Assembly (NCBI RefSeq): GCF_003054445.1
Contig: NC_042508.1
Coordinates: 1,116,001-1,180,000 of the forward strand
Direction of reading: 5' to 3'
DNA: 64,000 bases
From: Pichia kudriavzevii
Lineage: Eukaryota > Ascomycota > Pichiomycetes > Pichiales > Pichiaceae
Positions within the stretch are counted from its first letter, which is position 1; every line of letters starts with the position of its first letter. The notes beneath the pieces are model-generated. The model was not told the DNA's origin, ran no database searches, and saw only the letters and a program-made list of their open reading frames with translations. The position numbers were made by a program, and so were the translations under genes. Positions 56,615 through 64,000 of this stretch are shown in pieces.

Positions 56615-59600
56615 CTATAAGTTTAGCCTGCTCAAAATTTCACTTGCCAAGGACTTGTATAACCATGTATTACCACTAACTTTCTTGAATTGGATACCGT
56701 ACAAGCCAACCAATGGAACTTTCACAATATGAATTTCAAATTTAAGTGGTGTCTTGGAGCTTCTACTTTTGGTACATGCACTCTCTTGGGCACCACCTAT
56801 AGTTGGTGATCTAATGTAATTCTGTTGCTCCAATCTGCTGGAAACTAGCATATCACTTGCCCCATTTGTATCATCCAGCGTTAGAGACTCAGAACTATCA
56901 TCCGTGGAGTGGCGGTTCAAATTTGCAGGTGCCGGTGTATTTGGAATATTATACTCAACATTATAATTTTGGCCATCTGTAGATACAACAATCTTTTCAC
57001 CTTTTCTTGGACCCAGGATACCATTACCCAGGGAAAATTTCCTCCTATGACCAAAGTTCGACTTAGACGGTGTAACTACAGAAGAGTTGGATAATCTATC
57101 AGAAGAATTGTAGCTAGTTGTATCTACTGCATGTTGGTCGTTAGTTAAGGAGCCCTTAGATTTCAGTCCATTTGAAGATGTGTCGCTAAGAGTCGGAGTT
57201 TTCAAACCATCAGTGTCATTAGTTTTATTTAAATGGCCCTCATGATCAACGTAGTTGCTATTACCGTTATTATCATCCATAACGTTGTCAATTCCTGGTT
57301 GGTGATATTGTTGCTCATGAATAGACTTTGCTGGACTAGATATTGAGCTTGCCCTAGTATGTGATTTGAATGGTTTCTTTGGTGAATCAATAATTGATGG
57401 GTAATGCACACATATGAACCCACCTTTCACTTCAACGAATTTAACACCCAATTGAGGTAATACAGTTATAATGTCGTATCTGATTATAGGTAAAGGTTTG
57501 GTAGATGTCGTTTGGACAGAAAAGAAACCCTTAAGAAACAAGGTTTTCGGATACTCAATGGATGGCATCGAATTGGGTGGTGCCTTCTCAAATTGTTCAA
57601 TAATCTCTTTATCGGTAAGCTTTGCCATTGGTTTCTCGTTATCGTCAAATACAATGTTGTCCATCTCATCGTCAAAGAATCCATCATAGTCAGTTCCATT
57701 TGTATTGAAGCTTGGCAATGGTGGTGCGTTCTTGTCGACAGTGTAAGTGCCTGATTTAGTGAAAGTAAGAGAATGTTTCCTGGAATGACCCATGGAATTA
57801 GCTCTAGCCGATGGATGGTATTTACGCATACTTGAGGAATGTTGAAGTGGTTTTTGATCTTGACGTTGCATATTTTCAGGATTGAAGATAGAGGCAGTGT
57901 AAGCTGATGTAGCACGTTGATGATGAGGTATATGCTTTCTTGTAGCCGAAGACATGGATAACTGGTTGGAAGCAGACGGAACCTGTAATTGTTGCTTTTC
58001 CTTGGATGTAACCTTAACACTGGCAACTCTATGCACATCATCCTTTCTTTTGTTACCAGTACTGATTTTCCTCATTAATGAGTTAATACCAGATTCACCA
58101 ATTGGTGATGGTTGTTGCTGAGGAGGCGGGGTGGATTCGTTGATAGGATTAGCAGCATGCCGATTAAACGAATGTGAGGAAACATCTTCATGGGGAGAAG
58201 TGTAAGCCGCTTCTGGGAAAGGTAGGTTGAATGCAGGATTAGGAACATGGATACTCATATCAGGATTATGAGATTCAGTTTCAGATTGGATTTGTTTTGG
58301 ATTCTTCAAAGGAGGTACTTGTCCTTTGTTTGAACTGGAGGACAAAAGTGGAGCAGGCTGAAGATTTTGAGTGTTATTTTCAGATTGATATTGCCCCACA
58401 CCATTCTTGTTGGTATGTTGGTATTGCTGTGGAACAGGTTGGGTTACTATTCTATTTTGGGGTTCATGTACCATATTTGGATGTGGCGAAGTTACATTGA
58501 AAACAGGATTTTGTTCTATTTGTGGAGTTACGTATTGACCAGGATTTGAATGTTGCTTGAACGTTTCGGCGGCATTGCTATTTGAATTTTGCAGTGACTT
58601 AGCCCTCTTTCTAGCTATCATCTCTTTCACCAAAAAATAAATAGAAACAAGGGGGTGAAAGCCCTTGGTTGGATCTAACAGGTTAGGATCGTATCTTTCG
58701 CCATTCCTTTTAGCAATCCAATTTGATACGCATCTATGATAATAGCTTGAAGTTAAGATCTCGGTTAATTCTGAATGTATTTCAACTTCGTTTGAACCAA
58801 GATTCAAGTTCGAAATTTCAGATATGATTTCTGGATCCAAGGGTAATTGGAGCGGAATTCTCTCTGGTAGGTAACTATTTACTATATTGCCATAACCTTT
58901 ATTCATCCACTTATGACATAGAATTTCACCTATTTTGGCTCTCTTTGTGACATCAACAACCAACATCTTCTTCAAAAGATCAACACATTCTGGAGTCAAA
59001 TGATTTGGGTAATCAATATGGCCCTTTTTAATTTTTTCATGTAGATTTGAAACGGATTTGTCGTCAAAGGGGACTCTACCACAAACCAAAACAAACAAGA
59101 CAACTCCAAATGACCAGATGTCAACTTCCGGGCCTCTATAAGGTTTAGCTGATAGCAATTCAGGAGCTGCAAAATATAGGGAGCCACAATAAGTTTTTAG
59201 CAAATGTTCATGATTGTATAGATTTGACAAGCCGAAATCAATGATTTTGATTTCACCATGGTTAGTTATCATGATATTTTCAATTTTCAAGTCTCTGTGA
59301 ACAATATTGTTAGCATGACAATAAGATAGTGCAGAGCCGATTCCCCGGCAAAATTTTCTAGCTTGAGATTCTTTTAAAGAACCATGAGCAACGATATAAT
59401 CCAACATTTGACCACCCGAGACATATTCAAATAGCATATAGTAGTGGTTTGACATTGAATACATTTCATACAACCTACAAATGTAAGGATGGTAGAGAAT
59501 CTTACCAAGAGCTGCTTCTCTGATTGTTCTTTTATCCCTAGCAATTTCCTTTTCGTATTCCTTCTTCCTTTGAGCCAATTCGTTCGGATCACTAGTAGGT

Positions 59601-60208
59601 GCATCATTCATGTGCTGTCTCTGCCAGACTTTGGAGGCTCTTGTTACAACTTTGATTGCGCAAACCTCCTGAGTTAATCTATGTTTAGCGAGTTTCACTT
59701 TACCCATTGAACCAGCTCCAACGGTTTTAGTGAATTCCCAGTCGCCAATAGATCTTCTGTGGAACTGTTGTGGTGGCTGTTGTTGTTGTTGTTGTTGTTG
59801 TTGTTGCTGCTGCTGTAGCGGGGTCTTTTGTTGAGGAGTTAAATGATGTTGATTATTTGGATTTATTCGACTAGGAGTTGACGGAGCTTGTTGTGTTGTT
59901 CTTCTTCGTAGAGGAGAATGGTTGCCTTGGTTGGCATCCATTCCTGGAAGCAGTCCATGATTGGACTCCAATTGGTTGGAATGAGACACTGTTCTTTCAT
60001 GCACACTAGGCAGTCTTTTCGATGGAGTTCTTTGAGGGATTTGGTAGTCGGGGTTGATATTATATTCATCGGATAGATTAGCCGAGTTTGAGGCGTTACG
60101 CAACATCCTTGGAGTTGCCTGAGCGACATTTGAAGTTTGGTGTCTAACTTTAGGTATTTTCAATTGGTTGATATCATAAGATTGGTTAGACTCTTGATTA
60201 GAAGACAT
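56615..60208 (-). CDS. KIN1: Kin1/Kin2 (PAR-1/MARK) protein kinase
   Basis: Kin1/Kin2 kinases act in exocytosis, polarity and, at the ER, in the unfolded-protein response. The 1197-residue protein has a Ser/Gln-rich N-terminus with 13 consecutive Gln (132-144) and a kinase domain at about 157-445. The domain has loop GAGSMG at 164-169, Lys186, HRDLKIEN, DFGLSN and a TYCGSLYFAAPE T-loop. A large insert between strands 3 and 4 is typical of fungal Kin1. A long disordered middle leads to the C-terminal KA1 domain (about 1095-1197), which binds acidic lipids. Length agrees with Kin1 (about 1060) and Kin2 (about 1150). Confidence 0.95.
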   Translation of the reverse strand: MSSNQESNQSYDINQLKIPKVRHQTSNVAQATPRMLRNASNSANLSDEYNINPDYQIPQRTPSKRLPSVHERTVSHSNQLESNHGLLPGMDANQGNHSPLRRRTTQQAPSTPSRINPNNQHHLTPQQKTPLQQQQQQQQQQQQQPPQQFHRRSIGDWEFTKTVGAGSMGKVKLAKHRLTQEVCAIKVVTRASKVWQRQHMNDAPTSDPNELAQRKKEYEKEIARDKRTIREAALGKILYHPYICRLYEMYSMSNHYYMLFEYVSGGQMLDYIVAHGSLKESQARKFCRGIGSALSYCHANNIVHRDLKIENIMITNHGEIKIIDFGLSNLYNHEHLLKTYCGSLYFAAPELLSAKPYRGPEVDIWSFGVVLFVLVCGRVPFDDKSVSNLHEKIKKGHIDYPNHLTPECVDLLKKMLVVDVTKRAKIGEILCHKWMNKGYGNIVNSYLPERIPLQLPLDPEIISEISNLNLGSNEVEIHSELTEILTSSYYHRCVSNWIAKRNGERYDPNLLDPTKGFHPLVSIYFLVKEMIARKRAKSLQNSNSNAAETFKQHSNPGQYVTPQIEQNPVFNVTSPHPNMVHEPQNRIVTQPVPQQYQHTNKNGVGQYQSENNTQNLQPAPLLSSSSNKGQVPPLKNPKQIQSETESHNPDMSIHVPNPAFNLPFPEAAYTSPHEDVSSHSFNRHAANPINESTPPPQQQPSPIGESGINSLMRKISTGNKRKDDVHRVASVKVTSKEKQQLQVPSASNQLSMSSATRKHIPHHQRATSAYTASIFNPENMQRQDQKPLQHSSSMRKYHPSARANSMGHSRKHSLTFTKSGTYTVDKNAPPLPSFNTNGTDYDGFFDDEMDNIVFDDNEKPMAKLTDKEIIEQFEKAPPNSMPSIEYPKTLFLKGFFSVQTTSTKPLPIIRYDIITVLPQLGVKFVEVKGGFICVHYPSIIDSPKKPFKSHTRASSISSPAKSIHEQQYHQPGIDNVMDDNNGNSNYVDHEGHLNKTNDTDGLKTPTLSDTSSNGLKSKGSLTNDQHAVDTTSYNSSDRLSNSSVVTPSKSNFGHRRKFSLGNGILGPRKGEKIVVSTDGQNYNVEYNIPNTPAPANLNRHSTDDSSESLTLDDTNGASDMLVSSRLEQQNYIRSPTIGGAQESACTKSRSSKTPLKFEIHIVKVPLVGLYGIQFKKVSGNTWLYKSLASEILSRLNL
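59777..59815 (-). repeat. PolyQ tract in KIN1
   Basis: Thirteen Gln codons in a row, three CAG at the 5' end of the tract, then CAA with a final CAG, lie just before the kinase domain. The CAA-rich core is nearly pure, so length may vary between strains. Confidence 0.9.
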
Positions 60209-60872
60209 TTTTATAAAGCAACCGATTTGAGGATATGACGGAACTTAAGCAATTGAGGAACGTGTGGGTGATCTAACTTCGTCTTGAGTATAAGGGGGTG
60301 GGAGGAGGTATAGAGCAGGCAAATAGAAGCAAGGAGGAGGCAAATTGGGTTGGCTCTTCAAACTGCTTCTTTTTTTTTTGTTTAAGAACAAGAAAAAGTC
60401 TCTCTTTCTCTCTTGGATATTTTGGTGACCCTTAAAAAAACAGAAGAAACAGAGTGTGTAATCTTGCTGGCGTGTTTTCAGGGAGCCAAAGGAAGAGGAC
60501 AAGACAAATAGGGCGTGTCTCTATAGATGCAGCAGGGGTGTCGTGGTAGTACAGATGTAGTCGATGGAGATAGGGGGGTGCAACAATGGGACAACGAAGT
60601 AGATATGGGATGGGGGGCGGCTTGAAAGATGATTTAATAGCCAAGCCTGGTTATGTAATGCTGTGAAGTTGTTAATGGAATGAGAGGATGTTGTTGCACA
60701 TGATTCCCAGAGGGAGGGATCGGGTAGCTGAAATTGCAGAATCTTTTTTGGCATTTTTCCTCCACCGTGGGAAAACTCGGTTGAGGTGCATTTTTTGCAT
60801 TTTTTTTCCCTTTTACAATATGGGCCAACTAGGTGTAAAATAGTGGGCCTCTGTACACTCTACACAAGACAC

Positions 60873-60949
60873 TCTATAGTTTACATTCTACATTCTATAG
60901 TTTACATTCTACATTCTATAGTTTACATTCTACATTCTATAGTTTACAT
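60873..60949. repeat. 21-bp minisatellite, about 3.7 copies
   Basis: The unit TCTATAGTTTACATTCTACAT begins at 60873, 60894 and 60915, with a 14-base partial copy at 60936. Copies are identical. It lies about 665 bases upstream of the KIN1 ATG. Confidence 0.9.
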
Positions 60950-61098
60950 GTGACAGTGGCTACTAGTGGAATGTCGGCAGTGTCTAGGGAAACCAGTCCT
61001 GTTTGCCCTTGTCGTCTACTCCGTGTCTGGGCGCGCTGGGGTTCTCCGCCCGCTCCCGCCGGCGCAGTGCCCATGTACGAGCGTGCAGTATGCGGGAC

Positions 61099-61117
61099 GG
61101 GGGGCAATCTCCCCCCC
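61099..61117. other. G6/C7 inverted repeat
   Basis: Six G, a CAATCT loop, then seven C form a perfect 6-bp GC stem on either strand. It sits within a GC-rich stretch and could stall polymerases or fold in RNA. Confidence 0.6.
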
Positions 61118-61197
61118 TGGAAGTCTGTCCAGAGAGATAAAGCAGTACAGAAGCCACAGACAGGCCGCTTGACTAGGCGTCAACGGCTCACCAGGAG

Positions 61198-61240
61198 AGC
61201 ACAGCAGTGTAAACAGCACAGCAGTGTAAACAGCACAGCA
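61198..61240. repeat. 17-bp direct repeat, about 2.5 copies
   Basis: The unit AGCACAGCAGTGTAAAC occurs at 61198 and 61215, and a partial, altered copy begins at 61232. Confidence 0.8.
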
Positions 61241-61720
61241 ATGGCTGCAATGAGTTAGCGTTTAGTTGCAACATGGGACAGTGCCAGTATGTAAAGGCCA
61301 AGTAGCAGCTCCTCCACTGTGAGCGGTAGTTTTTGTCTCTGTGAGGGGGGGGCACCCTTCAACAAGGAGAAGAGAGGTATCCCACCAAAGGGGAGAATCG
61401 ATATGTGACTCGTCAAAGAGATGGCGTTTTTATCTATTGAGAAGTGGACATGTTGTACCTGCCAAGCCACCAAAATGCACAGAGAGAGCAGAGCCTGGTA
61501 GTTAACGTAGCAGAAAAAAAAAGGGGGGGAGGGGGGAGCTCCAATTTGCGAACGTGGTGTTTCCACATACAGAGGAGTCTGGTGTAGGAGTAAACTACAC
61601 TTCAACGTATAACGGGTGGAAACAGGTGAGTCTTAATAGAAGGAGACAACATTTGGAGACACCGATGGTCTACTAAGGATTGTGCAACGAATCGATGCGC
61701 CTTTGGTTAGACAAATGTCT

Positions 61721-61852
61721 GTGTAAGGTAGTGTCTGTGTAAGGTAGTGTCTGTGTAAGGTAGTGTCTGTGTAAGGTAGTGTCTGTGTAAGGTAATGTCT
61801 GTGTAAGGTAATGTCTGTGTAAGGTAATGTCCGTGTAAGGTAATGTCCGTGT
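61721..61852. repeat. 16-bp minisatellite, eight copies with ordered variants
   Basis: The 16-bp unit GTGTAAGGTAGTGTCT begins at 61721 and repeats every 16 bases to 61833, with a partial ninth at 61849. Copies 1-4 read TAGTGTCT, 5-6 read TAATGTCT, and 7-8 read TAATGTCC. The period rules out a protein repeat. Confidence 0.9.
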
Positions 61853-62065
61853 AGTGTTGATTTGACATTAGACAGTATAAGTTTACGAGCCTCCAATTTA
61901 CTACTAACTAATGTCTCGACGCCATTTATACATACTTGCCAACTCAACATTGTCCTTAAACTAGCCGAGACCAAATCTGTCTTCAGTTGGGATTCGGGCT
62001 AATTCGATGCGTCCCAAAACGGCAGTTCGAGACAAATAGATATAAAGGCCCCAACGAAGGACCAA

Positions 62066-62390
62066 GTATGTTTGTAGATACAAGAGAGGCTCAGCGAACC
62101 GTGTCTCACACCCCTTTAACCTCTTGACCCCTTGACCCCTTGTTCCTATGTCCCATCTATCCGGACTCTTCCTTTCTCCCACACACATGCCACCCCCCTT
62201 CCGGGAACCTTCTCTCTCTGGACTAACGGCGTGCCCTCTTCACGACCCGTCCTCGTCTCCCGTCTCCCGTTTCTCGGCTTCACTTAACTGCTCGCCATGC
62301 CCGCTACACTCTCCAACTGAATGGCTTCAACGTCTTGTATACGAGCTGCTACCTACTAACCAATATTTTTGTTGGTACTTACACTTTTAG
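62066..62390 (+). other. Candidate intron in a non-coding region
   Basis: GTATGT at 62066-62071 matches the yeast 5' splice site, TACTAAC at 62354-62360 the branch site, and the first AG after it ends TTTTAG at 62390, 30 bases on. All three are perfect budding-yeast consensus forms in the right order, giving a 325-base intron. No coding exon flanks it: frames on both sides close quickly. It could belong to an unannotated non-coding or leader transcript, or be chance. Confidence 0.35.
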
Positions 62391-62470
62391 GGGGGGGGGG
62401 TGGTGTTGGCGCCTCCCCAATCGGGAAAGTGCGCGCGGTAGAACCACAGAGCTCCAGTGCTACTAGTACC

Positions 62471-62488
62471 ACTAGTACCGGTACTAGT
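62471..62488. other. 18-bp perfect palindrome with flanking direct repeats
   Basis: ACTAGTACCGGTACTAGT is its own reverse complement. The half-site ACTAGTACC also occurs directly at 62462 and again at 62484, giving overlapping direct and inverted copies. The arrangement suggests a dimeric DNA-binding site, but I cannot name the factor. Confidence 0.65.
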
Positions 62489-62761
62489 ACCATTAAATAC
62501 ACCAGAATAATCACTGGAGTCATAGGACGGGCCCAACGCTTTTAAAGCGGCGAAAACGCGCCTCGTAGCAGACCGGAGCAGCGTGGCCACTGCCGTTTCG
62601 GTGTGGCGCATGCGCGTCTGATTCGAGTAGTCGGTCTGTACATTATTGAGGTATCCATGTTCGGAAGACGTTTCCCGTTACCTCAATCGCTGCGCTCATC
62701 TTGACCACAATTTTCTCTCATATGTAATTCTCACTTGTTGCGCTGGAGCGTCTTCCAAATG

Positions 62762-63348
62762 ACTTTCTCGTAATTGTAGGAATTTTTCAGCAACTTTGTT
62801 GATCAGTTACACCGGTTATCCTGGTACTCTCTCTCTTTGATTTTCTAAACTTATTTTCACTTGTTTCTACCTTCTTTTCTTTTCTTTCTTCGGTTTAAAC
62901 TCTTTGTTTTGTTCCTTTCCCTCTTGGTATCATCTAGTCCAACCCTTGTAGACACATTGCGTCTCTTTTCATTTTCTCCCCTCCCACCATTCCAATACCT
63001 CATACAACTTTCCTCCTCAATTCTTGTCAAATCATTCGAGTCTTTTATTTATTAACTATAAAAACGAAAACTCTCTGCTGAAAATTCCAAGTGGTTTAGA
63101 CAGAGTTTATTTGAAAAAGATCAAAGTTTTCTTGTTTTGCCAAAGAGAAGAACACGTCTAATTTATTCAACAAGTCTCCACCCAAGTATAAGGAGAAACA
63201 CCAGTAATAGCAATAGGAGAAAAAACATTCAGCTTTATTCTGTACCCCCCCCCCCCATATTACTGTCTATAGATCCAGATCAATCCATTTTTAATCAAGA
63301 CCGTATCAGTCAGAGACATTTGATACAGTATCTTAGGAATTAGAAATC
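62762..63348 (+). promoter_or_regulatory. ATG-free, pyrimidine-rich upstream region of ACS2
   Basis: From the ATG at 62759-62761 to the ACS2 start there is no ATG on the plus strand for 587 bases. Much of 62820-63010 is C/T-rich, and a 12-C run lies at 63245-63256. ACTATAAAAACG at about 63055-63066 is a TATA-like element 290 bases before the start. The lack of ATGs is what a long scanned 5' leader would need. Confidence 0.55.
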
Positions 63349-64000
63349 ATGACGAAAACACATTCTGTTGTCCACGAAGCTAATGGAGTAATTGCAAGAC
63401 CAACTCCAAAACCCTTCTTTGAGAAACAGCCATCCGCTTCTCTCTCCTCTAAGGAAGAATACGATGAAATGTACAAACAGTCCATCCAAGACCCTGAGGG
63501 ATTCTTTGGCCCAATGGCTAAGAAGTTCCTCTCTTGGGATAAGGATTTCACAAAGGTCAAATCAGGTACGTTGGCTAACGGTGACGCGGCTTGGTTCATC
63601 AACGGTGAATTGAATGCATGTTACAATTGTGTCGATAGACACGCCTTCAAGAACCCTGACAAGGTTGCCATTGTCTTTGAAGCCGATGATGAATCGGAAT
63701 CAAGAAAAATCACTTTTGGCGAACTGTTAAGAGACGTCTCTCAAGTTGCAGGTGTCTTACAATCCTGGGGAGTCAAAAAGGGCGACACCGTTGCCATCTA
63801 TTTGCCAATGACCCCAGAAGCGATCATTGCCATGTTGGCATGTGCTAGAATTGGTGCTATTCATTCTGTTATTTTTGCAGGGTTCTCTGCTGGTTCCATC
63901 AAGGAAAGAGTCACCGATGCCAACTCCAAGGTTTTGATTACTACCGATGAGGGTAAGCGTGGTGGTAAGATTGTCAATAATAAGACCATCGTTGATGAGG
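63349..64000 (+). CDS. ACS2: Acetyl-CoA synthetase, Acs2 type (5' part, cut by window edge)
   Basis: This ANL-superfamily enzyme makes acetyl-CoA from acetate, ATP and CoA in cytosol and nucleus. The window holds the first 217 codons, about one third of the usual 670-680. They match Acs2 closely: [79 protein letters not shown], and [23 protein letters not shown]. The Leu in FGELLR is encoded by CTG at 63724-63726, where S. cerevisiae also has Leu. The frame is open to the last base. Acs1 is less likely because the N-terminus is short and Acs2-like. Confidence 0.95.
   Translation, partial: MTKTHSVVHEANGVIARPTPKPFFEKQPSASLSSKEEYDEMYKQSIQDPEGFFGPMAKKFLSWDKDFTKVKSGTLANGDAAWFINGELNACYNCVDRHAFKNPDKVAIVFEADDESESRKITFGELLRDVSQVAGVLQSWGVKKGDTVAIYLPMTPEAIIAMLACARIGAIHSVIFAGFSAGSIKERVTDANSKVLITTDEGKRGGKIVNNKTIVDE

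Larger units (their letters stand above)
60209..63348. other. 3.14-kb gene-poor region between KIN1 and ACS2
   Basis: This is by far the longest gap in the window. From left to right it has: T/A-rich KIN1 promoter sequence; a 21-bp minisatellite (60873-60949); a GC-rich stretch with a G6/C7 hairpin (61099-61117); a 17-bp direct repeat (61198-61240); G-runs at 61344-61351 and 61523-61536; a 16-bp minisatellite (61721-61852); intron-like signals on the plus strand (61287-62390); an 11-G run at 62390-62400; and a GC-rich island with an 18-bp palindrome (62471-62488). The ATG-free ACS2 leader ends it. No protein gene is convincing; a 74-codon minus-strand frame at 62387-62611 has no recognisable features. 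Confidence 0.55.

Noticed and set aside
60948-61258. 102-codon frame in the KIN1-ACS2 gap
   Set aside because: It begins with GTG, has Arg/Pro-rich content from GC-rich DNA, and runs into a short repeat.
62387-62611. 74-codon minus-strand frame with an ATG
   Set aside because: It has no recognisable domain; its end is coded by the 11-G run and the palindrome region. It is kept only as a possibility.
1-64000. Search for transposons, LTRs or virus-derived elements
   Set aside because: No transposase, reverse-transcriptase, capsid or integrase-like frame and no long terminal repeats were seen.

Overview
This is a gene-dense, intron-poor stretch of nuclear chromosome from a budding yeast (Saccharomycotina). 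About thirty complete, ordinary yeast genes lie on both strands, and most gaps are short. CTG codons fall where relatives of two proteins carry leucine (14844-14846 in the PIR protein, 63724-63726 in ACS2), so the standard code is most likely and the CUG-Ser and CUG-Ala clades are disfavoured. The gene set (xylitol dehydrogenase plus xylulokinase, peroxisomal acyl-CoA oxidase, PIR cell-wall protein) and moderate AT content fit a Pichia/Issatchenkia-type yeast. That placement is inference only. I see no tRNA, rRNA, CRISPR array, transposon or virus-derived element.

Left part (1-17 kb): SNF8 (ESCRT-II) and RPN3 (proteasome lid) diverge from a short promoter with a perfect Rpn4/PACE site. COX11 follows. 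Then comes a loose carbon-metabolism group: XYL2, an ODC-type mitochondrial carrier, ISU1, XKS1, SPC1 and POX1. After these come a PIR cell-wall protein with near-identical 66-bp repeats and mitoribosomal mS45.

Middle (17-44 kb): SAK1 (Snf1-activating kinase), SPC105/KNL1 (kinetochore), NUP116 (FG nucleoporin), an unrecognised Gly-Ser-repeat protein with PY motifs and a GPI-like tail, RAD27/FEN1, a short-chain dehydrogenase, IWR1, a BAR-domain protein, ULP2, TIM44, an unrecognised 280-residue protein and MDM38/LETM1.

Right part (44-64 kb): UTP22, a Dsc4-like membrane protein, RPC40, an unrecognised coiled-coil protein, SWP1, IMP1 and KIN1. A 3.14-kb gene-poor gap follows, then the start of ACS2, which runs off the window edge.

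Functional threads: xylitol to xylulose 5-phosphate (XYL2, XKS1); acetyl-CoA supply and use (ACS2, POX1, ODC-type carrier); mitochondrial biogenesis (COX11, ISU1, MRPS35, TIM44, MDM38, IMP1); ribosome production (UTP22, RPC40). No genuinely new multi-gene system is evident. The least explained parts are the KIN1-ACS2 gap (three minisatellites, two consensus intron-signal sets, an 18-bp palindrome, an AUG-free 587-nt ACS2 leader) and the Gly-Ser/PY/GPI-like protein.
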